From Leptospirales bacterium (GTDB lineage: Bacteria > Spirochaetota > Leptospiria > Leptospirales > Leptonemataceae), in assembly GCA_014238825.1 (NCBI GenBank), contig JABAAI010000003.1, positions 1-23,522 of the forward strand: a stretch of DNA of 23,522 bases, in the 5' to 3' direction. Below the pieces are notes generated by a model. It was not told the origin of the DNA and did not search any database. It saw only the letters and a list, made by a program, of their open reading frames with translations. Both the position numbers and the translations under genes were made by a program. Positions 15,060-23,211 of this stretch are shown one piece after another; the stretch's first letter is position 1; each line of letters opens with the position of its first letter.

Positions 15060-16139
15060 ATGGCTAAAATACAATTAGGTTCACATTTAGCCTCCTCAAA
15101 AGGAGATCCCTATATTATAGCTGAAATTGGGATGAATCATGAGGGAGACTTGAAATTAGCCAAAAAACAGATTGAATTGGCTAAAAAGGGAGGCGCCCAT
15201 GGAGCAAAATTTCAAAGCTATCAAGTCAAGAAGCTATATACTAAAAGATTTTTTTCAAGTACGAGCACAGAGAATAAGAAAGATTTAATCTATACTGGGA
15301 CAAAAAATGACCTAGAGTATTTGGAAAAGATAAGTTGCTTTCAAAAAAATGATTATGAAAAGCTGGCAACTCATTGCAAAACAATGAGCATTGATTTTTT
15401 ATCCACTCCATTTGATATGGAAGCTGTTCATTTCCTAGAGCCACTAGTTCCATTCTATAAAATTTCATCAGGAGATATAAATCACAAAGTTCTTTTAGAA
15501 GAAATTGCTAAACAAAAAAAACCAGTTTTGCTCTCAACAGGTGGCGCAAATCTTAGCGAAATTGAAGATGCTATAAAAACTCTAAAAAAACATGGCTCTC
15601 AACTTATTGTTATTTTACACTGCATTTTAAGCTATCCCTGCCAAGATGAAGATGCAAATTTAGGAATGATTGACTCTCTTAAAAAGAGCTTCCCAAACTG
15701 CTTGCTTGGCTATTCCGATCATACAACTACTGATAATTCTATGTCACTATTGAACATTGCTCTTGGAATGGGTATTTGTGTCATAGAGAAACATTTTACA
15801 CATGATAAATCCCTTGCTCACAATGATCACCCTCACTCCATGGATATAAATGACTTAAAAAAATTAACAGAAAATATTAAGTTATTTCAAAAAATTTATG
15901 GAAAGGAGCATAAGACAGCCATCCCCATAGAAAAAAAAATACTGGTACAAGCCAGACGTTCCTTAGTACTACGGTACCCATTAAAAAAAGGTGCAATAAT
16001 TAAAGCTGAAGACATTGATTTTAAGAGGCCAGGAGATGGTATATCTCCCATATTCTTAGAAGAGGTGCTTGGAAAAAAACTTATTCTTGAACTGGAAGGA
16101 GATGATGTCCTACGCTGGTCTCATTTGGAAATCACTTAA
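15060..16139 (+). CDS. neuB: NeuB-family sialic/nonulosonic acid synthase
   Basis: This enzyme condenses phosphoenolpyruvate with an N-acetylated hexose derivative to form a nine-carbon nonulosonic acid (neuraminate, legionaminate or pseudaminate). The 359 residues have an N-terminal TIM barrel with YIIAEIGMNHEGDL (18-31), GGAHGAKFQSYQ, FLSTPFD, YKISSGDINH, VLLSTGGANL, LGYSDHTTTD and IEKHFTHDKSLAHNDHPHS. A C-terminal SAF/antifreeze-like domain follows from about residue 298 (ARRSLVLRYPLKKGAIIKAEDI). Both are standard for NeuB, LegI and PseI, and I cannot choose between these products. No Shine-Dalgarno sequence is visible. It lies 33 nt after acnA and probably shares its transcript. The DUF115 gene beyond the two tRNAs is a plausible user of the product. 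Confidence 0.9.
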   Translation: MAKIQLGSHLASSKGDPYIIAEIGMNHEGDLKLAKKQIELAKKGGAHGAKFQSYQVKKLYTKRFFSSTSTENKKDLIYTGTKNDLEYLEKISCFQKNDYEKLATHCKTMSIDFLSTPFDMEAVHFLEPLVPFYKISSGDINHKVLLEEIAKQKKPVLLSTGGANLSEIEDAIKTLKKHGSQLIVILHCILSYPCQDEDANLGMIDSLKKSFPNCLLGYSDHTTTDNSMSLLNIALGMGICVIEKHFTHDKSLAHNDHPHSMDINDLKKLTENIKLFQKIYGKEHKTAIPIEKKILVQARRSLVLRYPLKKGAIIKAEDIDFKRPGDGISPIFLEEVLGKKLILELEGDDVLRWSHLEIT

Positions 16140-16230
16140 CACATAGAATATAATTCATATTTTTATTCACTAGCGAAACATTATTTTTTTAGTAGACGTC
16201 ACAGTATATCATATAGATATGAACTTAGGC

Positions 16231-16236
16231 TATACT
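16231..16236 (+). promoter_or_regulatory. Candidate -10 element for the tRNA genes
   Basis: TATACT lies 6 nt before the first base of tRNA-Pro, a typical -10 to gene spacing. No good -35 is visible about 17 nt upstream. The 103-nt gap after neuB is otherwise AT-rich. Confidence 0.35.
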
Positions 16237-16239
16237 AGC

Positions 16240-16314
<75 letters not shown>

Positions 16315-16317
16315 TTA

Positions 16318-16392
16318 GCGCCAGTAGCTCAGTCTGGATAGAGCAACTGCCTTCTAAGCAGTTGGTCGGAGGTTCAAATCCTCCCTGGCGTA
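16318..16392 (+). tRNA. tRNA-Arg (anticodon TCT)
   Basis: The 75-nt cloverleaf has an acceptor stem GCGCCAG/CTGGCGT (first pair G-U), a D arm GCTC/GAGC, and an anticodon stem ACTGC/GCAGT enclosing CTTCTAA (anticodon TCT, reading AGA/AGG). The T arm is GGAGG-TTCAAAT-CCTCC and the discriminator is A. The CCA is not encoded. It lies 3 nt after tRNA-Pro and 18 nt before the GTG of the next protein gene. Confidence 0.97.
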
Positions 16393-16410
16393 ATTACAAA
16401 CATTTTAGAG

Positions 16411-18273
16411 GTGGCAAAAATAGCACACAATCTTCAAGAGGCTTTGATCAGAAACAAGCCCTATTTAGCCTACTACTTTGCTCAAACTTCTAAAAATCCT
16501 ATTTTCCATCTGGAAAATGACTCTCATATTTCATATCATTCTGAAGGCAGGCTTAACTCACTAAGCTCACGATACAATCCAGAGCGAGAGTTAGAACAAA
16601 TGCTAGCTCAAGATAAAACAAGCCTATGGAAGTCAAGTGAAATTGTTTGTATTTTTGGTCTTGGTAATCCTGCTATTTTAACTAAAGTCTTAGGTCTCTT
16701 AAAAAAAAATCAAATCTGCATTGCCATAGATGCTTCTTTTGAACTAGCTCAAATTATCTGTCAGGAAAGTACTATCCTATGGAATTTTTTAAAACGCCCC
16801 GGTTGCCATCTCTTTTGTGGAACTGAACTACAAATGAGTATGCAACAATACATCGCTTCTTTACCAATTGAAAGCCTTTCGCTACTTAGAATCATATCTC
16901 ATCCACCATCTACTCGCTTGAATCCAGATTTTTATAGTCAAGCCAAGGCTCTTATTCAAAAACTAATAACAACTCGTATGTCAGATCTGCTAACTCGTCT
17001 TGAATTTGAGCACTTATGGGTTAAAAATATTATCTCCCACTCTTGCTACTTACCAGATCCTAAGCATCCCAATGCAGCATCTTATACCATTGGCAAATAC
17101 AAAAATGTATTATCAAAAATACCAGGAGTCCTGGTTGCTTCTGGCCCTTCTCTAGAGGATAGCTTTGAAGAGCTAAAAATACTTAAGGAGAAAGCCTTTA
17201 TTATATGCGTAGACTCTGCTTTGAAAGTTTTACTAAAAGCTGGTATAGAACCACATGGAGTTATAGTTCTTGATGCCCAAGCCCACACTTTTTTTTCCTT
17301 TTCTGGCCTTTCCCTATCTAAGTACATCTTGTTTGCTGATATTGCGAGCAATCCACAGATTATTCGCAAAACAAATGCACAACGAATAATCTTTTCTACA
17401 ACTGCACAAACTAAGCATAACTTTGATGGGAAAACTAAGCTGGATACAACAATTGGCAGTGAATTTGTTCAAAAAATATATGGTGAGATTGGATACTTAG
17501 AATCTGGTGGGTCTGTTGCAACATCTGGCTTTGATTTACTACGATTTTTAGGCTGCGATCCTATTTTACTTATAGGCCTAGACCAAGCATACAGTGGAAG
17601 AAAAATACATAGTAATGGCTCTCATCAATCAGAACGATGGCTATCTCAAGTATCACGAACTAAAAGCCTTGCTGGCACTATTGAAGAGATAGTACAAAAA
17701 AGAGAAACCTTTAACTTAGCTGGTATAGGGGGTGGATTAGTCTTAAGTGATTATGTGCTAAACCTATACAAAAGCTGGTTTGAGGAGGCAATCTCCCGTA
17801 GCCCTCAAAAAGTATATCAATTAACAGCTCAGGGTGCAATACTCGAATCTGCTATAGCTGTAGAATCTCCCCTTTCCTTTGCCAAAGCCATTCCAATAAA
17901 TGATGCAATACTAAAAATATATCAAAAAAATGGATTATTTGCTGACTTACCCATCCCATCTTTAAAAAAGCATAGAGCACTAAGAGAGTTGCTCAAAGCA
18001 CTAGATAAAATCGATAACATCGATAACATAAATAACATCAATGATATAGAAAATAAAAGTAATAAAGCCAATGAAATTGGAAATGATGAGGAAAATAGCT
18101 TTGAAAACCTTTTTATTAGCTTTCCTTTCTTAAAATTCGCTAGCCATAAAGCAGAACTTTATATCAAGCGTAATAAAGAAAAATTAACCAAAAAGCATGC
18201 CTCTAAGATTTATAATACAAGGGTAAGAGACATACTTAAAAAATTAGCTCGTTCCCTAAGCCATCTATCGTGA
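16411..18273 (+). CDS. DUF115 / MptE-like (Maf-type) protein, probable nonulosonate glycosyltransferase
   Basis: The 620-residue protein belongs to the DUF115 (6-hydroxymethylpterin diphosphokinase MptE-like) group, which includes motility accessory factors (Maf) that attach nonulosonic acids to flagellin. The N-terminal region (about 60-200) contains a Rossmann-like IVCIFGLGNPAILTKVL. The DUF115 core (about 230-430) includes GVLVASGPSLEDSFEELK, IICVDSALKVLLKAGIEPH, GGSVATSGFDLLRFLGCDP and LIGLDQAYSG. A repetitive Asn/Asp/Ile linker (534-548) and a basic tail follow. The nearby neuB supports a glycan role, but no flagellin gene is in view, so the substrate is inferred. The GTG start follows tRNA-Arg by 18 nt. 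GAGG touches the start codon, leaving no normally spaced ribosome binding site. No in-frame ATG occurs until about residue 64. Confidence 0.85.
   Translation: MAKIAHNLQEALIRNKPYLAYYFAQTSKNPIFHLENDSHISYHSEGRLNSLSSRYNPERELEQMLAQDKTSLWKSSEIVCIFGLGNPAILTKVLGLLKKNQICIAIDASFELAQIICQESTILWNFLKRPGCHLFCGTELQMSMQQYIASLPIESLSLLRIISHPPSTRLNPDFYSQAKALIQKLITTRMSDLLTRLEFEHLWVKNIISHSCYLPDPKHPNAASYTIGKYKNVLSKIPGVLVASGPSLEDSFEELKILKEKAFIICVDSALKVLLKAGIEPHGVIVLDAQAHTFFSFSGLSLSKYILFADIASNPQIIRKTNAQRIIFSTTAQTKHNFDGKTKLDTTIGSEFVQKIYGEIGYLESGGSVATSGFDLLRFLGCDPILLIGLDQAYSGRKIHSNGSHQSERWLSQVSRTKSLAGTIEEIVQKRETFNLAGIGGGLVLSDYVLNLYKSWFEEAISRSPQKVYQLTAQGAILESAIAVESPLSFAKAIPINDAILKIYQKNGLFADLPIPSLKKHRALRELLKALDKIDNIDNINNINDIENKSNKANEIGNDEENSFENLFISFPFLKFASHKAELYIKRNKEKLTKKHASKIYNTRVRDILKKLARSLSHLS
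18010..18054 (+). repeat. Five tandem 9-nt units within the DUF115 gene
   Basis: Two identical ATCGATAAC units are followed by three degenerate ones, encoding five Ile-[Asp/Asn/Glu]-[Asn/Asp] triplets (residues 534-548). They sit in a low-complexity linker between the DUF115 core and the basic C-terminal tail. Unit gain or loss would keep the frame. Confidence 0.8.
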
Positions 18274-18285
18274 TTTAAGCTTAAA

Positions 18286-18424
18286 ATACCTATACGACTG
18301 AAGATAAAAAGTCTGTTCATGCCTAAATTTATATAGGTATCTATGATAATATTTAAAAATAATATTGAAGATATATGCTCTTATTAGTATATATCTTCAT
18401 ATGAAATAATATGAAAATATTATT
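18286..18424. repeat. Cluster of inverted repeats in the 306-bp gap before nrdJ
   Basis: Four stems lie in tandem. ATACCTATA (18286-18294) pairs with TATAGGTAT (18332-18340), with GACT/AGTC nested inside. AATATT at 18348-18353 pairs with 18361-18366. A 14-bp stem, TGAAGATATATGCT (18366-18379) with AGTATATATCTTCA (18386-18399), has one G-U pair and a 6-nt loop. AATAATAT (18405-18412) pairs with ATATTATT (18417-18424) around a GAAA loop. None is followed by a T run, so they are not standard terminators. I see no cobalamin-riboswitch B12 box and no convincing NrdR box. Confidence 0.5.
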
Positions 18425-18504
18425 CTCAATTTTATAATATTTAATCAAAAAAATGTCTTTTTCTAAAAATAGTGGTAATATTGTTTTATTTTTTAGGAAT
18501 TGTA

Positions 18505-18534
18505 TTGACGTTAATTTAGACTCAAAACACTATT
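18505..18534 (+). promoter_or_regulatory. Weak candidate promoter for nrdJ
   Basis: TTGACG (18505-18510) is a near-consensus -35. The sequence 17-18 nt downstream (CACTAT/ACTATT, 18528-18534) is a poor -10. It would leave a leader of about 40 nt before the ATG at 18580. Confidence 0.25.
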
Positions 18535-18579
18535 GCTTTAATTACTAAGAGACATAATACTCTCATAATATATTTTTTA

Positions 18580-21500
18580 ATGAAGATAAGCCCTTATTTT
18601 ACCAAGGATTTGGAGCAACCCTCCATAACTCCTGATTTTTCCGGTGAAAAAGCATTTAACAACACTCTCGTCTGGGATAAAATTCCTTGGGAACTTCGAG
18701 ATTCAAAAATAATTAATGCTGATGGGAGTGTCGCATTTGAAGCCACTGACTTGGAAATGCCTGCCGATTGGTCGCAGGTAGCTGTAGATATATTAACTCA
18801 AAAATATTTCCGCAAGGCTGGTATCCCTGCACGCACTAAGATCTTACGAGAAGAAGGCATCCCTGAATGGCTATCTCGTCGTATTCCAGATGAAAAAGCC
18901 TTAAATGACTTAGCTCCCAAAAAAAGATTTGTTAGTGAATATTCTGCCCGCCAAACCTTTCATCGAATAGCAGGTTGCTGGACATATTGGGGATATCGTT
19001 ATAATTACTTTGCAGAAGAAAAAGATGCTCGTATTTTTTATGAAGAACTCTGTTATCTTCTATCCACTCAGCGGATGGCACCCAATTCACCACAGTGGTT
19101 TAACACTGGGCTTAATTGGGCTTACGGCATAACTGGTCCTAGTCAAGGACATTACTATTGTGAGGAAAATAGTGGTGAATTGAAAAGTTCTCGCTCGGCC
19201 TATGAAAGACCACAACCACATGCTTGTTTTATACAATCAATCAATGACGACTTACTAAGCGACGGGGGAATTATGGATTTATGGTTACGTGAAGCCCGTC
19301 TTTTTAAGTTTGGTTCTGGAACTGGAACAAATTTCTCTAATTTAAGAGCAGAGGGAGAACCTCTTTCTGGTGGTGGCAAAAGTTCTGGTTTAATGAGTTT
19401 TCTACGCATTGGAGATAGAGCAGCAGGAGCAATTAAATCTGGAGGAACTACACGCCGTGCCGCAAAAATGGTATGTTTGGATATGGACCACCCAGATATT
19501 GAAACCTTTATCAATTGGAAATTACACGAGGAGCAAAAAGTAGTTTCATTAGTAAGTGGTTCAAAATTGGCAAACTTTCATCTTAACTCAATTCTAAAAG
19601 CTATCCACTCCGATGATAATTCAGAAACAAAAGCATTACCTCAAAAAAACCCCGCTCTTAAAAATGCTATTAAAGAGGCTCGCAAGGTGGCTATTCCAGA
19701 AAGTTACATTGCCCGTACAGTTACCTTAGGAGAGCAAGGCATTACAGAGATTGTCTTTGAACAACTAAATACTGACTGGCAGTCCAATGCCTATCAAACT
19801 GTCTCTGGTCAGAACTCTAATAACTCGGTGCGTATTCCTAACGCCTTTATGACCGCTCTTGATAATGATGATGACTGGAAACTTTATTGGAGAACCGAGC
19901 TTGAACTAGCTAAGGCGGAGGGGCGCAAAGCCAAGCCTGTTAAAACTATTAAAGCACGTAAACTATGGGATGATATTTCATTTGCTACTTGGTCATGTGC
20001 GGATCCAGGTCTACAGTTTGATACTATAATAAATGAATGGCATACCTGCCCAAAAGATGGTCGTATAAACGCCTCCAATCCCTGCTCAGAGTATATGTTT
20101 CTAGATGATACTGCCTGTAATTTAGCATCTCTAAATCTTCTGAAGTTCTTAAATGAGGAAAGTGGAGAGTTTGATGATTTATCCTTCCGTTATTGCACGC
20201 GTCTTAGCACAATTGTTTTGGATATCTCTGTCGCCATGGCACAATACCCCTCTAAAAAAATAGCAGAACTTTCATATAAATACCGGACAATAGGTCTAGG
20301 CTATGCAAACCTCGGCTCCATTCTTATGGTAATGGGTATACCTTATGATTCTAATGAAGGACGTGCTTTTTGCCGTGCCGTAACTGGAATTATGCACATG
20401 AACGCTTATGCTACTAGTGCCGAATTAGCTAGTAAATTAGGGGCATTTCCTAATCATAAAAGGAATGCAAAACATATGAATCGAATTTTAAATAATCATA
20501 AAAATGTCGCTTATAGTGCAAAAGACAAAGAATACGAAGGACTAAGTATTAAACCAATGCCTATTGATGAAGATGTATTTCCACCATATCTTTTAAAAGC
20601 AATGAGGGAAGAAACTGACCGTGCTCTAGCTCTCTATGAAAAAAAAGGCGCTCGTAACGCACAAGTTACGGTTCTTGCACCTACAGGGACAATAGGTTTA
20701 ATAATGGACTGTGACACAACTGGCATTGAACCAGACTTTGCCCTGATTAAATACAAAAAATTAGCAGGTGGCGGATATTTTAAAATCATCAATCAATCAG
20801 TACCTCGTTCCCTTAAAAGGCTTGGCTATAGCGAGAATGAAATCGATGCTATTGTCCGTTACTGTGTAGGCCATGCTAGTCTGAAAAATCACACAGGTGC
20901 CATCACTTATGAATCTTTACTGGACAAAGGTCTTAGCAAAGAAAGTTTAGAAAAAATTAATGCCACACTTTCATCCGCTTTTGATATGAACTTTGTCATC
21001 AATCGCTATGTTATAGGATATGATGAATTTAATTCATTAGCGAAAAAATGGGGTTTTGAAAATCTTATAGGAAAGGAAAATTTTTCTCCATTAGAAGCTT
21101 TAGGCTATAGTAAAGAAGATATCCGCAAAGCAAATGATTATGTCTGCGGTCATATGACAATAGAAAATGCTCCCTATTTAAAAGAAGAACATTATCCTAT
21201 TTTTGACTGTGCAAATCGATGTGGCTCTTATGGACTTCGTTTTTTAAACTATCAGTCTCATATTCAAATGATGGCAGCAGCACAGCCATTCTTATCAGGA
21301 GCTATCTCCAAAACAATCAACTTACCTGCTCGTTCCGGGATTAATGATGTTAAGCAAGCTTATGAGTTATCTTGGAAACTGATGAATAAATCAGTAGCTT
21401 TGTATCGCGATGGTTCTAAACTATCTCAGCCCTTAAATGTAAAAGTTGATGAAGAAGAAAATAATATAGAAGAGTCTGCAAACGACTTAGAAAGCTCTTC

Positions 21501-22281
21501 CTCTCGCCAACGTGAGACTGTAGAGCGCATTTTAACACATGCTATGGCTGAACGGAAGCGACTCCCTCATAGGCGTAAGGGCTATACCCAAAAAGCAAAT
21601 ATAGGTAATCATAAGGTCTACCTGAGGACTGGAGAATATGAAGATGGGCAACTAGGGGAAATATTTCTTGATATGCACAAGGAAGGAGCAGCATTCCGCT
21701 CCTTGATGAATTCATTTGCTATAGCTATTTCACTTGGCTTACAGTATGGTGTGCCTCTAGAAGAATACGTTGAAGCCTTTATTTTTACTCGTTTTGAGCC
21801 TAATGGTATTGTGCAAGGAAATGATCATATAAAAATGTCCACTTCTATTATTGATTATGTTTTTCGTGAGTTAGCCGTGAGTTACTTAGGACGCTATGAT
21901 TTAGCACAAGTCCAACCAGAAGATATACGTGCTGATTCCATTTCACGCCCATCCAGTAAAGAAAAGGATAATGCATCACAAATAAAAGAAACAAAAGAAG
22001 AGCCACTACTATCTTCTAGTGTAGGCTATAATTCTAACAAAAAAAATGATGCTACAATTAATCCTTCTAGCACTTCTTTTCTCACAAAGGAAACTAAAAA
22101 TATAGAAAATTCATTGACTTTTATACATCAAAGAGTTACTAATCGTGAAAAACAGATTGAAATTGCTACTTTAAGTGGTTATGAAGGTGATCCTTGTCAA
22201 GAATGTGGTCAGCTTACTTTGGTGCGTAATGGCTCCTGTCTAAAATGTATTTCTTGTGGCTCGACTACAGGTTGTAGTTAA
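18580..22281 (+). CDS. nrdJ: Adenosylcobalamin-dependent (class II) ribonucleotide reductase
   Basis: This enzyme reduces ribonucleotides to deoxyribonucleotides with a coenzyme-B12-generated thiyl radical and does not need oxygen. The 1233 residues match the long NrdJ form of alphaproteobacteria and others. Cys216 (HACFIQS) and Cys513 form the likely redox pair. Cys502 (ASNPCSEYMF) is the thiyl radical site. The 502-513 spacing of 11 equals that of Thermotoga NrdJ Cys322-Cys333. Other signatures are KFGSGTGTNFSNLR, SGQNSNNSVRIP and APTGTIGLIMDCDTTGIEPD. A TSCPD domain (about 1007-1108) and a low-complexity linker (about 1115-1195) precede a C-terminal zinc ribbon (Cys1206, 1209, 1223, 1226, plus Cys1220 and Cys1232). 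No Shine-Dalgarno sequence is visible. The host must make or import B12. Confidence 0.97.
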   Translation: MKISPYFTKDLEQPSITPDFSGEKAFNNTLVWDKIPWELRDSKIINADGSVAFEATDLEMPADWSQVAVDILTQKYFRKAGIPARTKILREEGIPEWLSRRIPDEKALNDLAPKKRFVSEYSARQTFHRIAGCWTYWGYRYNYFAEEKDARIFYEELCYLLSTQRMAPNSPQWFNTGLNWAYGITGPSQGHYYCEENSGELKSSRSAYERPQPHACFIQSINDDLLSDGGIMDLWLREARLFKFGSGTGTNFSNLRAEGEPLSGGGKSSGLMSFLRIGDRAAGAIKSGGTTRRAAKMVCLDMDHPDIETFINWKLHEEQKVVSLVSGSKLANFHLNSILKAIHSDDNSETKALPQKNPALKNAIKEARKVAIPESYIARTVTLGEQGITEIVFEQLNTDWQSNAYQTVSGQNSNNSVRIPNAFMTALDNDDDWKLYWRTELELAKAEGRKAKPVKTIKARKLWDDISFATWSCADPGLQFDTIINEWHTCPKDGRINASNPCSEYMFLDDTACNLASLNLLKFLNEESGEFDDLSFRYCTRLSTIVLDISVAMAQYPSKKIAELSYKYRTIGLGYANLGSILMVMGIPYDSNEGRAFCRAVTGIMHMNAYATSAELASKLGAFPNHKRNAKHMNRILNNHKNVAYSAKDKEYEGLSIKPMPIDEDVFPPYLLKAMREETDRALALYEKKGARNAQVTVLAPTGTIGLIMDCDTTGIEPDFALIKYKKLAGGGYFKIINQSVPRSLKRLGYSENEIDAIVRYCVGHASLKNHTGAITYESLLDKGLSKESLEKINATLSSAFDMNFVINRYVIGYDEFNSLAKKWGFENLIGKENFSPLEALGYSKEDIRKANDYVCGHMTIENAPYLKEEHYPIFDCANRCGSYGLRFLNYQSHIQMMAAAQPFLSGAISKTINLPARSGINDVKQAYELSWKLMNKSVALYRDGSKLSQPLNVKVDEEENNIEESANDLESSSSRQRETVERILTHAMAERKRLPHRRKGYTQKANIGNHKVYLRTGEYEDGQLGEIFLDMHKEGAAFRSLMNSFAIAISLGLQYGVPLEEYVEAFIFTRFEPNGIVQGNDHIKMSTSIIDYVFRELAVSYLGRYDLAQVQPEDIRADSISRPSSKEKDNASQIKETKEEPLLSSSVGYNSNKKNDATINPSSTSFLTKETKNIENSLTFIHQRVTNREKQIEIATLSGYEGDPCQECGQLTLVRNGSCLKCISCGSTTGCS

Positions 22282-22343
22282 CTATAAATAAGCTTGCAAA
22301 ATAATCTACAACTATAATAATACTTTAACAATACTTAAAATTT

Positions 22344-23183
22344 ATGAACTTAGGCTTTAATTCTTTTTATTTTTCTATCAAGTCCCTTATACTTGCTTTG
22401 CTTTTGCTTTCATCTCCTCTCTTATTGGCTAGTCTAGATAATCTAAAAGCTAAAGAGCATACCATTTTCAGCACTGTCCTCAAAAAACACGTTAACAATG
22501 GCTGGGTAAATTATAAAGCACTCAAAAAAAATAAAATCTTTATAGAATATATAAAGCAACTGGAAAACACAAATCACAAAAAAATAAAAAATAAAAAGAG
22601 GAAACTTGCTTTCTGGATTAACGCATATAATGCCTATACTTTAAAGCTTATAATAGATAATTATCCCTTAAAAAGTATAAATGAACTACATACAGCAGGT
22701 GGCTTAATGACAATCTGGAAAAAATGGAAATTCAAAATATATAAAAAAGAATATAGTCTAGATCAAATAGAGCATAAAATAATTCGTGCAAATTATAAAG
22801 AACCACGAGTCCATGCCGCCCTGGTTTGTGCAGCCAAAAGTTGCCCCCCTCTACGCTCTGAGGCCTACGAAGGCAAAAACTTAGATGAGCAACTGGACTT
22901 ACAAATGCAAGATTGGCTTAGGAATACCAAGTTAAACTACCTTAATGAGAAAAAAAGAACTCTACAGATTTCTCAAATATTCAAATGGTTTAAAAAAGAT
23001 TTTAATCAAATGAGTGAATTCTCAAAACTTAAAAAAGCTGAGAAAAAAAAGAGGAGAGGCATACCAAACGCGCTTATACCATACTTCAAGACTGCTGAAC
23101 GTAATAAAATTTATAAATTAATTGAAAATAAAAAGCTCAAAGTCAGGTACCTCAAATACGATTGGAGCTTAAACGGGAAATAA
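22344..23183 (+). CDS. Secreted DUF547-domain protein
   Basis: The 279-residue protein has an N-terminal signal sequence (residues 1 to about 30, hydrophobic core SLILALLLLSSPLLLA) and is probably periplasmic or surface-exposed. The DUF547 domain spans about 70-200. It shows LAFWINAYNAYTLKLIIDNYP, the spaced motif SLDQIEHKIIR, and VHAALVCAAKSCPPLRSEAY, whose His and paired Cys are typical of the family. The C terminus is very lysine-rich (KLKKAEKKKRRG). DUF547 has no established function that I know of. A papain-like fold has been suggested for the family, but I do not rely on that here. It follows nrdJ by 62 nt on the same strand, with no clear terminator between and no ribosome binding site. 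Confidence 0.85.
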   Translation: MNLGFNSFYFSIKSLILALLLLSSPLLLASLDNLKAKEHTIFSTVLKKHVNNGWVNYKALKKNKIFIEYIKQLENTNHKKIKNKKRKLAFWINAYNAYTLKLIIDNYPLKSINELHTAGGLMTIWKKWKFKIYKKEYSLDQIEHKIIRANYKEPRVHAALVCAAKSCPPLRSEAYEGKNLDEQLDLQMQDWLRNTKLNYLNEKKRTLQISQIFKWFKKDFNQMSEFSKLKKAEKKKRRGIPNALIPYFKTAERNKIYKLIENKKLKVRYLKYDWSLNGK

Positions 23184-23211
23184 AAAATATATTCATCCCA
23201 CTATTTGCATC

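Noticed and set aside
16219..16233. The 14-nt string tatgaacttaggct occurs before tRNA-Pro and again at the DUF547 gene start (22343)
   Set aside because: About one such 14-mer match is expected by chance between two sites in a window of this size, and the contexts are unrelated.
18274..18579. Cobalamin riboswitch upstream of nrdJ
   Set aside because: I looked for the B12 box and its surrounding G/C-rich core and found neither.
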